Source: VYFG01 sp965213885 (lineage in GTDB: Bacteria; Pseudomonadota; Gammaproteobacteria; Arenicellales; Poriferihabitantaceae). From it: a stretch of DNA of 64,000 bases. Both the position numbers and the translations under genes were made by a program. The notes under the pieces were generated by a model. The model was not told the origin of the DNA, did no database searches, and saw nothing but the letters and a program-made list of their open reading frames with translations. Each line of letters opens with the position of its first letter. Position 1 is the first letter of the stretch. Location of the stretch: the NCBI GenBank assembly GCA_965213885.1, contig OZ243919.1:3224001-3288000 (forward strand), written 5' to 3'. Positions 1-9,586 of the stretch are shown piece after piece.

Positions 1-53
1 GTCAGAAAGCCCACGCGGCCTGGCGACACCCGGCCGGCCAGGCGGTGGCGACA

Positions 54-401
54 TCAGTTGATCTCGTCGTTCTCCGCGGAAGGGGCCCCGGTGAAACCGC
101 CGAGCATGGAGGCCAGTTCGGCATCCAGGGCGGAGGTGGCGCTGTCCGGGTCGTCTCCCGTCCCGGAATCGGCGGTGCCGAAGCTGAGTTCCGGCAGCGA
201 GGTTTCCTCGTCCAGGATTTCGGGTCCGATATACCCCTCGGCGATTTCCCGGAGTGCGATCACGGTGGGCTTGTCGTTTTCCACCGGCACATGGGGCTCC
301 GCGCCAAGGATGAGCTGACGGGCCCGCTTGGTGGCGATCAGCACCAGTTGGAAACGGTTGTCGACGTGCTCCAGGCAGTCGGTGACGGTAATTCGTGCCA
401 T
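54..401 (-). CDS. rpoZ: RNA polymerase omega subunit
   Basis: Omega subunit of RNA polymerase, which binds beta-prime and helps core enzyme assembly. The 115-residue product carries the conserved N-terminal block VTDCLEHVDNRFQLVLIA followed by TKRARQL, typical of gammaproteobacterial omega. The C-terminal third is acidic and low in complexity, as is common in this family. It is the last gene seen in a minus-strand run after gmk (about 70 bp gap), the E. coli gmk-rpoZ order; spoT would be expected just left of the window. The ATG start fits the conserved MARITV opening. Confidence 0.96.
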   Translation of the reverse strand: MARITVTDCLEHVDNRFQLVLIATKRARQLILGAEPHVPVENDKPTVIALREIAEGYIGPEILDEETSLPELSFGTADSGTGDDPDSATSALDAELASMLGGFTGAPSAENDEIN

Positions 402-470
402 GACGGATTGTCCTCTTGAAAATATGGTTGAAATAGTATCAAAAATCCGGGCTCCGGGGGGCCGGGCCGG

Positions 471-1067
471 TCACCTCGGAAACCGGGTGTCCTGCGTGTC
501 CCGCCCGGGATGTCCGAGGGTCTCCAGCAGGTCGTTCAGCTCGCCGAGCGCGCGGTCGAACTCATCGTTGACGATCACCCTGTCGTACTCGTGGCTGTGG
601 CTCATTTCACTGTCCGCCTCCCGCATCCGCTTTTCGATGACGGCATCGCTGTCCTGTCCCCGGCCACGAAGCCTTTGTTCGAGAATTTCCCGGGAGGGGG
701 GCATGATGAACACGGAGCGGGCCCCCGGATACATCCGCCGCACCTTGCGCGCGCCCTGCCAGTCGATCTCGAGGAGGGCATGCATTCCGGCGTCCGTCAG
801 GGACCGGATCGCCGCCAGCGAAGTGCCGTAGCAATTGCCGAACACCTCCGCATACTCCACGAACAGGCCGCTTCGGACCATCTGTGCGAACCGGTCGTGG
901 TCCACGAAGTGATAGTCCCTGCCGTCGGTTTCACCCGGTCGCCGGGGGCGGGTCGTGTGGGAAATGGTGAGGCCCGCGTCGCCGCGGGCCTGCACGAGCG
1001 CCCGCGACAGGCTGGTCTTGCCGGCCCCGGACGGTGCGGAAAGGATCAGGATGCCGGGACTGTGCAT
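471..1067 (-). CDS. gmk: guanylate kinase
   Basis: Phosphorylates GMP to GDP with ATP, in the cytoplasm. The P-loop SAPSGAGKTSL lies at about residues 10-20, followed by the GMP-binding signatures SHTTRPRRPGE and GRDYHFV. The 198-residue length is close to the family norm of about 205. It lies between yicC (about 165 bp upstream) and rpoZ on the same strand, a standard proteobacterial arrangement. The start places the P-loop at the normal distance from the N terminus. Confidence 0.97.
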   Translation of the reverse strand: MHSPGILILSAPSGAGKTSLSRALVQARGDAGLTISHTTRPRRPGETDGRDYHFVDHDRFAQMVRSGLFVEYAEVFGNCYGTSLAAIRSLTDAGMHALLEIDWQGARKVRRMYPGARSVFIMPPSREILEQRLRGRGQDSDAVIEKRMREADSEMSHSHEYDRVIVNDEFDRALGELNDLLETLGHPGRDTQDTRFPR

Positions 1068-1231
1068 GACTCCAGGTCGGTGAATCGGGATCGCGGGATC
1101 GGCGCGGGGGCCCCTGGCCGGCGATGCGGAACCGGGCGGCCGGCGGGGCGCGTATTCTATGCCAAACCGGCGTCACCTGCACGCCGGCACGGCCCGGGCG
1201 AACCGCCGGGCACCCGGCAGCCGTGCGGCGA

Positions 1232-2104
1232 CTATTCCAGGTTCTGCGCCTGTTCCCGCATCTGGTCGATCAGCACCTTGAGTTCCACGGAGGCGTCGGT
1301 GACCCTGAGATCGCTCGACTTGGACCCCAACGTATTGGCTTCCCGGTTGAGTTCCTGCATGAGGAAGTCCAGCCGCCGGCCCGCCGGTTCGTTCCGACCC
1401 AGCGCCCGGTCGATCTCGCCGAGGTGGGTTTCCAGCCGGTCCAGTTCCTCGCTGACGTCGGCCCGGGTCAGCAGCAGCGCCTGTTCCTGGGCGATCCGGG
1501 CCGGCTCGACCTCCTCCCCCAGCTCCCCGAGCCGGCGCCCCCAGCGGGACTTCAGGCTCTCCTCGATCTCCGGCAGCGCCGCCCGGAGCTGCGCAATGAT
1601 GGCCCGCGCGCCCTCCGCCCTTTCCCGGATCAACTCGGCCAGCCTGGCGCCCTCGCGCCGGCGGACACCGCGCAGGTCCAGCAGGGCTTCGCCGAGCAGT
1701 TCCTGTGCCGACTCGGCCAGGGACCCGTAGTCCGGATCCGCCTGTTCCATCACGCCGGGCCAGCGCAGCAAATCCACCGGGTCCGGGCTGCCCGCCCCCG
1801 GAACGATCCCGGCGACAGCCTCCAGGGCCCGGGACAGGGCTTCCGTGGCCGGAACATTGATCCGGATCTCGCGGTTCAGGCCCGGCGCGGGATCAAATCC
1901 CAGTATGGCGTCCACCCGGCCCCGCCCCAGCGCGGCCTGGATCCGGTCGCGGCAACCGGGCTCTGCGGCGCGCAGCGTGTCCGGGAGCTTCAGGTGGATG
2001 TCGAGATAGCGGTGATTGACGCTGCGTACTTCCCAGACGAGCCTGCCGGCGGGAAAATCCCGTTGCAGGCGGCTGAAGGCGGTCATGCTGGCGGTCATGG
2101 GCAA
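1232..2104 (-). CDS. yicC: YicC family endoribonuclease-like protein
   Basis: YicC-family protein; E. coli YicC has been linked to RNA cleavage and small-RNA turnover. The product (290 residues) opens with MTASMTAFSRLQRDFPAGRL and has the family signature SVNHRYLDIHLKLPD. The C terminus contains the conserved RLDFLMQELNREANTLGSK block. The middle is helical and charged. It lies directly upstream of gmk on the same strand, its usual neighbour in many bacteria. The annotated start reads MPMTASMTA; an internal ATG four codons in is equally possible. Confidence 0.95.
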   Translation of the reverse strand: MPMTASMTAFSRLQRDFPAGRLVWEVRSVNHRYLDIHLKLPDTLRAAEPGCRDRIQAALGRGRVDAILGFDPAPGLNREIRINVPATEALSRALEAVAGIVPGAGSPDPVDLLRWPGVMEQADPDYGSLAESAQELLGEALLDLRGVRRREGARLAELIRERAEGARAIIAQLRAALPEIEESLKSRWGRRLGELGEEVEPARIAQEQALLLTRADVSEELDRLETHLGEIDRALGRNEPAGRRLDFLMQELNREANTLGSKSSDLRVTDASVELKVLIDQMREQAQNLE

Positions 2105-2192
2105 ACGGGTCCGTGATGTCGGGCGGGTGGTGGAACCGGGAATATAGCAAACCGTTCCCGCCGGGTCGGCACCGGGTCCGTCGCCGGCGGGT

Positions 2193-2336
2193 TCAGGGCT
2201 TCCGCCAGTTTCCGGGACGCCGGGCCCGGCTGCGCCGGATCCGGTCCCGGACCCCGCGCAGGATCCAGCCGAACCAGAAACCCGCCAGCATGGCCACCAG
2301 CAGACCGATCACGATTTCACCCAGAAGAGATGCCAT
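2193..2336 (-). CDS. small single-pass membrane protein, 47 residues
   Basis: Short open frame starting 3 nt after the stop of the BON-like gene. It reads M-A-S-L-L-G-E-I-V-I-G-L-L-V-A-M and continues hydrophobic to about residue 26 (AGFWFGWIL), then ends in a strongly basic tail (RDRIRRSRARR). That is the pattern of a membrane helix with an arginine-rich cytoplasmic end. A GGAAG ribosome-binding sequence overlaps the end of the upstream gene, suggesting translational coupling. No family is recognised. A conserved small membrane peptide is likelier than chance because of the coupling and the helix plus basic tail, but this is inference. Confidence 0.5.
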   Translation of the reverse strand: MASLLGEIVIGLLVAMLAGFWFGWILRGVRDRIRRSRARRPGNWRKP

Positions 2337-2339
2337 GTT

Positions 2340-3773
2340 TCAATCTTCCGCAGCCACGGTCAGCCAGTCAACCAGCGCCATGCCGGGCAGCATGGACTCC
2401 AGGGCGCGGATCAGGGCCTCGTGGTCGGCCCTGGAAGGCACCTGCCCGGAGACCAGCGCATGCTCACCGGAAATCGTCAGGCCGAACGGGGAATCCGGCA
2501 GTACCGGCAGCAGGGCCGGCCAACGGTCCAGCCAGGGACTGTAGGATATGCCCGGCTCCAGCGTGATGAAGTCCTCGATGGCGGTGACCTTGAGGCCCTT
2601 GCGCAGCGTGTCCAGCAGCAGCGCCCGACTGGCCGGGTTGGGCAGCCGCCCGCTCAGCACCGCCCGGCGGCGGTCCCTGAACAGGGACACCTCCGCCGGG
2701 CGCCCGGACGGAACCACCTCCAGCCGCGACACCACCACGTCCCCCAGACCGGCGGCGTCCAGGGCGTCGAGGGTCCTGCCGAGGGCGCTGCCGTGATCGA
2801 CCCGTCCCCACAACCAGAGCCCACGGCCGCCGGAAACCATCCTGAGGTCATGCACCTCCCCCAGCAGGGGAATGATCCCGGCAACCCGACCGAACCACGG
2901 GGGCGTCCTGCGTTCCGGGTCCAGGTTCACCACCGTCGCGGCATGGCCGCCGAACGCCTCCAGGCCCTCCATGGCGTGCTCGAGCGCCCGCGCCGCATCC
3001 CCGTCGTCCAGGCGCACGCCCAGCGAGGTGCCGTTCCATCCGGAAACGAGGGACAGGGTCGCCTGGCCCGGCGCGGGCGCGGGCCGCAGGCGGAATGACA
3101 TGGTCACCGACGGGTCCAGCCCGGCCGGGGTCCGGTAGCGCACGTCTTCCAGGCGGGCGGCGGCGCCGACGCCGTCCACCAGTATCCGGTCCCGCCAGGC
3201 GTACAGGGTGAAGGTGTCCAGGGTCGACAGGGATCGCAGCATGGGCGCGAGGCGGTCCAGCCACAGGGGATGGCCAAGACGGTCGTCGATGCGGATCCGG
3301 TCCCGGATCGCGGAATCCGGGAACACCTGCCGGACGCCGGCAACTGCCCGGTCCAGGTCGCTTCCGGCCAGGCCGCCTTCCAGGCCGACCTTTCCGTCGC
3401 GCCAGCCGAGGATGAATCGGGGGGCTGGCCTCGGAACGATCTCCAGCTGGTTGGACACAGCCCTGACTCCCGGGATGGCGCCGAGCCGCTCCAGGTCCCT
3501 GTCCAGTCCCGCACCCGGCTCCACCACGCCGCGCAGGGCGAGACTGCGGCCATCCACGAACACCAGGGGCTGGAGCCAGGGATGGTGGGAGAGGCGTGCA
3601 CGGGCCTCGAGCAGCAGCTCGGCCGGGATCCTCTGGATGTACCAGGCGGTCAGGCAGACGAGCACGGTGGCCAGAACGAACGTGCCCCAGTAGATCATGC
3701 GCAGCATGGCCTGCCTCGGCGGCAGTTCGGGGAATCCGGCGGTGATCCCCCGGGGCCCGGGCGGACCGGGCAT
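2340..3773 (-). CDS. membrane-anchored protein with BON-like repeats
   Basis: Single membrane helix near the N terminus (about residues 25-46, IYWGTFVLATVLVCLTAWYI) followed by about 430 residues expected outside the cytoplasmic membrane. The outer part contains several repeats of the pattern leading to LRGVVEPG, LEGGLAGSD and VSGQVPSRAD, which resemble BON domains (bacterial OsmY and nodulation) as found in OmpA-type envelope proteins. No OmpA peptidoglycan-binding domain follows. The ATG at 3773 overlaps the stop of the upstream GNAT gene (TGATG), so the genes are probably co-translated. Function unknown; envelope-associated by topology. Confidence 0.7.
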   Translation of the reverse strand: MPGPPGPRGITAGFPELPPRQAMLRMIYWGTFVLATVLVCLTAWYIQRIPAELLLEARARLSHHPWLQPLVFVDGRSLALRGVVEPGAGLDRDLERLGAIPGVRAVSNQLEIVPRPAPRFILGWRDGKVGLEGGLAGSDLDRAVAGVRQVFPDSAIRDRIRIDDRLGHPLWLDRLAPMLRSLSTLDTFTLYAWRDRILVDGVGAAARLEDVRYRTPAGLDPSVTMSFRLRPAPAPGQATLSLVSGWNGTSLGVRLDDGDAARALEHAMEGLEAFGGHAATVVNLDPERRTPPWFGRVAGIIPLLGEVHDLRMVSGGRGLWLWGRVDHGSALGRTLDALDAAGLGDVVVSRLEVVPSGRPAEVSLFRDRRRAVLSGRLPNPASRALLLDTLRKGLKVTAIEDFITLEPGISYSPWLDRWPALLPVLPDSPFGLTISGEHALVSGQVPSRADHEALIRALESMLPGMALVDWLTVAAED

Positions 3774-4915
3774 CACGGAACTCCGGCGGGCTGGTACGGG
3801 GAGTGGGCCCGCGCCGCGTCCATGTAGCCCCGGACTCCGCGCTGCTCCCGGTCGACGAAATTGGCGATGGCGGGACGGAACGGATCCTGGGCGATCCAGT
3901 GCAGCGAGCGGGTTTCCGTGGGCATGAAGCCCCTGGCCAGCTTGTGCTCTCCCTGGGCGCCCGGGTCGAAACGAAGAAGGCCCCGTTCGATGCAGACATC
4001 GATGCCCTGGTAGTAGCAGGCCTCGAAATGCAGGCAGTCGACGTGGCGGCCGGATCCCCAGTGGCGGCCGTAGAGCGTATGCTCGTCGCAGAACATCAGG
4101 GCGCCGGCCACGGTGTCCCCATCCTGCTCGGCCAGCACCAGCACCACCTGGTCCCGCAGCCGGGCGGCCACGTCGAGAAAGAACGCCAGGTTGAACGCGG
4201 GGGTGCCGTACTTGCGGTCGTAGATGCCGTGGTAGAGCCGGGTGAAGTCCCGCCAGTCCCTCTCGCTGGCGGAATGGCCGTCCAGCCGGCGCAGGCAGAC
4301 ACCGGCATCCGACACCCGGCGCCGTTCCTGGCGGATGTTCCTGCGCTTTTTCGGCTTCAGGGTGGCCAGGAAATCGTCGAAGGAGCCGTAGCCCCGGTTG
4401 TGCCAGTGAAACTGGCAGTCGATCCGCTGCAGTGTCTCCGGGGTCGACAGCAGGCCGAAGTCCCGCTCACCCAGGAACAGCGAATGGATGCCGCTGAAAT
4501 CCCCCTGCCGCATCACCTGGCGGGCGCCGTCGAGCAGCCGGGTGCCGATGGCCGCGGCGTGTTCCGCCGGCAGGAGCAGGCGCTGGCCGGCGGCCGGCGT
4601 GAACGGAATCGCGTTGACCAGCTTCGGATAGTACTTCAGTCCCGCGCGGTGATACGCGTCCGCCCAGGCGTGGTCGAAGACGAACTCCCCCCAGGAATTG
4701 TGCTTTTCATACAGCGGCATGGCACCGACCAGGCGGTCTCCGTCCCCGTAGGCGGCGAGGTGGCGCGGGATCCAGCCGGCATGCGCGCCGACGCAGCCAT
4801 GAACTTCCATCGCGAGGAGAAACTCGTGGCGCAGGAACGGATACCCGTCCGGGATCAGCGCGTTCCACTGGGCCCCGGGGATGTCCGCAATGCTGGAGTG
4901 AAGTCTGATTCTCAC
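3773..4915 (-). CDS. FemAB-like GNAT family N-acyltransferase (PF04339)
   Basis: Belongs to the COG3146 / FemAB-like (former DUF482) group of large GNAT-fold proteins. Recognisable blocks are WNALIPDGYPFLRHEFL near the start, GEFVFDHAWADAYHRAG around residues 80-95, and KPKKRRNIRQERR near residue 195. The C-terminal block ARGFMPTETRSLHWI is typical of the family. Length 380 matches. The substrate is not known. It heads the minus-strand run that continues into the BON-like gene, with overlapping stop and start, and diverges from the M48 protease gene. Confidence 0.88.
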   Translation of the reverse strand: MRIRLHSSIADIPGAQWNALIPDGYPFLRHEFLLAMEVHGCVGAHAGWIPRHLAAYGDGDRLVGAMPLYEKHNSWGEFVFDHAWADAYHRAGLKYYPKLVNAIPFTPAAGQRLLLPAEHAAAIGTRLLDGARQVMRQGDFSGIHSLFLGERDFGLLSTPETLQRIDCQFHWHNRGYGSFDDFLATLKPKKRRNIRQERRRVSDAGVCLRRLDGHSASERDWRDFTRLYHGIYDRKYGTPAFNLAFFLDVAARLRDQVVLVLAEQDGDTVAGALMFCDEHTLYGRHWGSGRHVDCLHFEACYYQGIDVCIERGLLRFDPGAQGEHKLARGFMPTETRSLHWIAQDPFRPAIANFVDREQRGVRGYMDAARAHSPYQPAGVP

Positions 4916-5132
4916 AGGGGGATTCTACTGCGAGTTGCAAGGCCCTCCGACACCCCGGCGGCTGCGGGCGGAGGAGCGTCCCCGGCCGATTGCCGCCCGG
5001 GACCCCGGAAGCCCGGCCCGAACGGCCCGCCGTCCATTGCAGCGCCCATTTCGATGATGCCGGCCTGCATGGTATCGATTAATTTCCGGTACTCGGATAC
5101 TCTATACGTCGTCAGGCCAGGGCCCGCCCACC

Positions 5133-6599
5133 ATGGAATCACTGAACAACCGAATGCAGGCGGCACTGGCGGTGGTTCTCACCGCCTGGCTGCTGTCCGG
5201 CTGCGCCGCCAACCCGGTCACCGGGGAACTCGATTTCGTGCTGATGAGCGAGGAGCAGGAAATCATCCTGGGAGAGCAGGTTCACCGGGATGTGCTAAAA
5301 CGGTACGAGGTGTACCGGGATGCGGAAATCGGAGATCTGGTGAGCCGGATCGGCGGCGAGCTTGCGGCCCACAGCCATCGCAGCAACCTCGAGTACACCT
5401 TCACCGTGCTCGATTCTCCGGAAGTCAACGCCTTCGCCACGCCCGGCGGGTACGTATACATTACCCGGGGGATCATGGCATACATGAACAACGAGGAGCA
5501 GCTGGCCGGCGTGCTGGGCCATGAAATCGGCCACGTGACCGCACGCCACAGTGTCCGCCAGCACAGCGCCCGGACCATCGGGAGCGCCGCCGCCGGCCTG
5601 CTGGGCGCGGCGGTGGCGACGGCCACGGGCGACCGGGATACGGGACAGGTGGTGGACCAGGGACTGGGCCAGTTCGGCCGTGCGCTGGTCAGCGGCTACG
5701 GCCGCGCCCACGAGCTGGAGGCGGACCGGCTCGGGGCGCAGTATCTCGCCGCGGTGGGCTACGACCCCGGAATGATGCTGGGCGTGGTGGGCATCCTGAA
5801 GGACCAGGAGGCCTTCGAGCTGCGCAGGGCCCGGGAGGCGGGGCGGCCGCCCAGGGTGTACCACGGGGTGTTCGCGACCCATCCCCGCAACGACCAGCGC
5901 CTCAGGGAAGTGATCCGCGCGGCGGACCGGTACCGCATCGACAATCCCCGGGTCGCGGACCCGGATGCCTTCCTCGGGATGCTGGACGGACTGGATTTCG
6001 GCGACAGCCCCCGCCAGGGAATCCTGCGCGGCAACGCGTTCTACCACGGACCCCTGGACCTGTTCATCCGCTTTCCGGAGGGCTGGCAGGTGACCAACAG
6101 CCCCGCGCGCCTGCTGGCGACCGGTCCCGGCCGGGATCAGGCCATGGTCCTGCAGCTCGTACCCCGGGGGGATGCCGCCACCCCGGAAGGATTCCTCCGC
6201 CGGAATTTCCGCAACCTGCGCCAGGGCCGCCGCATCGGCAGCCGTGGCTACACCGCGATCGCCGACCGCCAGGTCCGGTCGGGGGTCGTCACCATGCGGG
6301 TGGCCGCGGCCCTGCACGGGGACCGGGTGCTGATCCTGCAGGGGGTCGGCCGGCAATCCCTGCCGGACCGGCAGGTCCTGGAAGCCGCGCGTTCCATCCG
6401 GCGGCTGGAATCCGGTGAGCGCGGCATTGCGGCCGGACACCGGATCCGCCTGGTGCGGGCGAAGCCCGGCGACACCTTTGCCGGCCTGGCGCGAAGGTCC
6501 CCGCTGGGGGCGTTCGCCGAGGAACAGCTGAGGCTGCTGAACGGCAGGTTTCCGGCGGGCGAACCGACGCCCGGACAACTCATCAAGATCATCAGATAA
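5133..6599 (+). CDS. M48 family metalloprotease, lipoprotein (BepA-like)
   Basis: Zinc metallopeptidase of the periplasm or outer membrane, in the BepA/YfgC and LoiP group involved in outer-membrane protein quality control. It has a lipoprotein signal ending LLSGC at about residue 24. The HEIGHVTARH zinc motif is near residue 129, and the third zinc ligand lies in AHELEADRLG near residue 190. After the catalytic domain there is a second region and a C-terminal LysM-like segment (VRAKPGDTFAGLARRS) instead of BepA TPR repeats, a layout seen in many gammaproteobacterial M48 proteins. A second ATG at 5154 could be the true start. Confidence 0.93.
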   Translation: MESLNNRMQAALAVVLTAWLLSGCAANPVTGELDFVLMSEEQEIILGEQVHRDVLKRYEVYRDAEIGDLVSRIGGELAAHSHRSNLEYTFTVLDSPEVNAFATPGGYVYITRGIMAYMNNEEQLAGVLGHEIGHVTARHSVRQHSARTIGSAAAGLLGAAVATATGDRDTGQVVDQGLGQFGRALVSGYGRAHELEADRLGAQYLAAVGYDPGMMLGVVGILKDQEAFELRRAREAGRPPRVYHGVFATHPRNDQRLREVIRAADRYRIDNPRVADPDAFLGMLDGLDFGDSPRQGILRGNAFYHGPLDLFIRFPEGWQVTNSPARLLATGPGRDQAMVLQLVPRGDAATPEGFLRRNFRNLRQGRRIGSRGYTAIADRQVRSGVVTMRVAAALHGDRVLILQGVGRQSLPDRQVLEAARSIRRLESGERGIAAGHRIRLVRAKPGDTFAGLARRSPLGAFAEEQLRLLNGRFPAGEPTPGQLIKIIR

Positions 6600-6637
6600 C
6601 CCCGCCATTCATCCATTGACCTGACCACCTGACGTCC

Positions 6638-9487
6638 ATGAAGCCAATTGCCGAGGTATTCGAACCGGAGGGCATGCCCCCGGATCTCTGGTCCGTTTTC
6701 TCCACCCACTGGGAGCGCTTCCGGGAGGCCGCCGGGGAGGACCTGGCCGCGGGGCCCGCGGCTCGCCCGGAACTGCCGCGGGTCTGGTGCGCCAGCGATT
6801 TCGTCGCCAACTGGAGCATCCAGAATCCCGGGGACTGCTGCGAGCTGATCGATTCCGGCGACCTGGCGACCGGGTACGGCGACGGGGAGATGCGCCGGCG
6901 CCTGGAACAGGCCCTGGGGACAGCCGATACCGAGCAGGCCCTGGACGCGGCCCTGCGCCGTTTCCGGCAGCGGGAGATGGTGCGGATCGCCTGGCGGGAC
7001 CTGTCCGGCGATGGCACCCTGGAAGACACCATGGGGGATGTCTCGGACCTGGCGGACGCCTGTGTCGATGCCGTCCTCACGCGGCACCACGAATGGCTCG
7101 AGCGCCGCTACGGCAGTCCGCGCGACGAGAACGGGGAGGCGGTGCGCCTGGTGGTGCTGGGTCTTGGCAAGCTCGGCGGGCGGGAACTCAATTTCTCGTC
7201 CGACATCGATCTCATCTACGCGTTCGAGAGCAACGGGGACACCGACGGGGAGCGCTCCACCAGCAACCAGGAGTTCTTCATCCGGCTGGGGCGAAAGATC
7301 ATGGGATCCCTGGGGCGGGTCGATGCGGGCGGTTTCGTCTTCCGTACGGATCTCAGGCTGCGCCCCAACGGCGACAGCGGGCCCCTGGTACTGTCCTTTC
7401 CGGCCATGGAGCACTATTACCAGACGCACGGGCGGGACTGGGAGCGGTACGCGCTGATCAAGGCGAGGGTGGTTGCGGGGGACCGGGAAAGGGGGCGAGC
7501 ACTGCTGGAAATGCTGCGGCCGTTCGTCTACCGCAAGTATCTCGACTACTCCGCCTTCGATGCCATTCGCGAGATGCGGGTGCTGATCGACCGCCAGCTG
7601 CAGGGCGGCGGCAACATCGAGAACATCAAGCTCGGCCGCGGCGGGATCCGTGAAATCGAGTTCCTGGTCCAGAAGTACCAGCTGATCCGGGGCGGGCGCG
7701 AATTCAGGCTCCAGACCCAGTCGCTCTACACGGCCATGGACGCCCTGGTGGAACTGGGGGAGATGGACGAGGCCGGGCGGGACCGCCTGAAACAGGCCTA
7801 CCGATTTCTCCGCAACCTCGAGCACCGGTTGCAGATGGTGGCGGACCGCCAGACCCAGAAGCTGCCCGACCAGCCGCTGGAACAGGCCCGCATCGCCCAT
7901 GCGATGGATTTCGCCGGCTGGACGGAACTGCTGGCGGCGCTGGATGCGGAACGGGACGTGGTGCATGAATTCTTCGGCGAGGCGCTGGAATCGCCGCAGG
8001 GACCGGAAGAGGATTCCCTCATGCCCCGCCTGGTTTCCCTGTGGCAGGGCCAGCTCGATGCCGGGACTGCCCGCGAGGTGCTGGACGCCGCCGGATTCAC
8101 GGACCACGCCGATGTGCCGGACCTGATGGGCCGGTTCCGGGGCGGCAGCCTGTACCGGGCATTCTCCAGCGTGGAACGGGACCGGCTGGACCGGCTGATG
8201 CCCATTGCGCTCAGGGAGGCGGGGCGCCACCCGGATCCGGCACGGGCGGTGAGCGGCTTCATGACGGTGGTCGGGACCATCGGACGGCGCTCGGTGTATC
8301 TCAGCCTGCTGATCGAGAATCCCCTGGCGCTGCAGCAGCTGCTGCAGCTTTGCGCGGCGAGTGCCTGGATCTCGCGGCATATCGGGCAGTATCCCGTGGT
8401 ACTGGACGAACTGCTGCAGCCGATCGAGAAGACGGTGGACTTCGACCGCGTGCACATGCAGGCGGACCTGGACCGGCGCCTGCAGGTGGAGGCCGGGGAC
8501 GAGGAGGCCGAGATGAACGCGCTCCGTGAGTTCCACCACTGCCAGGTGCTTCGCGTGGCGGCGGCGGACGTGTCCGGAGAACTGGACGAGGCCGACGTGG
8601 GGCATGCCCTTACGCTGCTGGCGGAGATGCTGCTGGAGCAGGTGCTGGGCGAGGCGCTGGCCAGGGCGGAACGGCAGCACGGGCCCGCCCCGGGGAAGGT
8701 CGCGATCATCGCCTACGGCAAGTTTGCCGCGGGCGAGATGGGCTATCACTCGGATCTCGACATCGTGGTCTTTTTCCGGCCGGATGAGAACGCCTCCCGC
8801 TCCGAGGCGGAATATTACTTCAGCCATGTCGGGCGGCGCCTGATTCACCTGCTCGGCACCCGGACCTATGCGGGCGCGCTGTACAAGCTCGACATGCGCC
8901 TGCGGCCAAGCGGCCGCAGCGGACCCCTGGTGACCTCGATGAAGGCCTTCCGCGACTACCAGCGCCGCGATGCCTGGACCTGGGAGCACCAGGCGCTGGT
9001 CCGGGCGCGCGTGGTGGCGGGGGATTCCGACCTGATCGAGGACTTCGAGGCGGTGCGGCGCGAGGTGCTGGGCGTGAAGCGCGATGCGGCGGCCCTCGGG
9101 ACCGAAATCACCGACATGCGCCAGCGCATGGTGAAGGACAACTGCCGCAGCGACGCGGACAACTACGACATCAAGCTCGACTATGGCGGTATTGTGGATA
9201 TCGAATTCCTGCTGCAGTATTTCGTCCTGCTGCACGGGGCGGAACATCCGGCCCTGCTCGGGCCGCGCAACACCCTGGCGCTGATCTGGGCGCTGGCGGC
9301 GGAGGAGATCCTGGATATCGACCAGGCGGAGCGTCTGGGGGAGATTTACTGGATCTACCTGCGGCGGCACCGGGACCTGAAGCTCGTGGATCTCGAACTC
9401 ACGGACCGGCCGGCCCTGGTGCCCCGGGGGGAACTCGAGGCCGAGCGGGCGTTCGTCAGCGCCTTGTGGCACGACACTTTCAGTTGA
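6638..9487 (+). CDS. glnE: glutamine synthetase adenylyltransferase/deadenylase
   Basis: Bifunctional enzyme that adds AMP to, and removes it from, glutamine synthetase in response to PII and glutamine. Two polymerase-beta-type nucleotidyltransferase domains are visible. The N-terminal one has GLGKLGGRELNFSSDIDLIY at about residues 170-190 (deadenylase half). The C-terminal one has YGKFAAGEMGYHSDLDIVVF near residue 700 (adenylylase half). Both keep the D-x-D metal-binding pair. The length of 949 is standard. ilvE follows 99 bp downstream on the same strand, as in pseudomonads. Confidence 0.97.
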   Translation: MKPIAEVFEPEGMPPDLWSVFSTHWERFREAAGEDLAAGPAARPELPRVWCASDFVANWSIQNPGDCCELIDSGDLATGYGDGEMRRRLEQALGTADTEQALDAALRRFRQREMVRIAWRDLSGDGTLEDTMGDVSDLADACVDAVLTRHHEWLERRYGSPRDENGEAVRLVVLGLGKLGGRELNFSSDIDLIYAFESNGDTDGERSTSNQEFFIRLGRKIMGSLGRVDAGGFVFRTDLRLRPNGDSGPLVLSFPAMEHYYQTHGRDWERYALIKARVVAGDRERGRALLEMLRPFVYRKYLDYSAFDAIREMRVLIDRQLQGGGNIENIKLGRGGIREIEFLVQKYQLIRGGREFRLQTQSLYTAMDALVELGEMDEAGRDRLKQAYRFLRNLEHRLQMVADRQTQKLPDQPLEQARIAHAMDFAGWTELLAALDAERDVVHEFFGEALESPQGPEEDSLMPRLVSLWQGQLDAGTAREVLDAAGFTDHADVPDLMGRFRGGSLYRAFSSVERDRLDRLMPIALREAGRHPDPARAVSGFMTVVGTIGRRSVYLSLLIENPLALQQLLQLCAASAWISRHIGQYPVVLDELLQPIEKTVDFDRVHMQADLDRRLQVEAGDEEAEMNALREFHHCQVLRVAAADVSGELDEADVGHALTLLAEMLLEQVLGEALARAERQHGPAPGKVAIIAYGKFAAGEMGYHSDLDIVVFFRPDENASRSEAEYYFSHVGRRLIHLLGTRTYAGALYKLDMRLRPSGRSGPLVTSMKAFRDYQRRDAWTWEHQALVRARVVAGDSDLIEDFEAVRREVLGVKRDAAALGTEITDMRQRMVKDNCRSDADNYDIKLDYGGIVDIEFLLQYFVLLHGAEHPALLGPRNTLALIWALAAEEILDIDQAERLGEIYWIYLRRHRDLKLVDLELTDRPALVPRGELEAERAFVSALWHDTFS

Positions 9488-9586
9488 CAACCCGGTGCGC
9501 TGAATCCATAGTCGCCGCTTGGCAACCCGGTCCGGGCGCCCCCGGCCGTCCGGGAGCCCCGGCAACTGATTTTCGGAGTATTCTGC

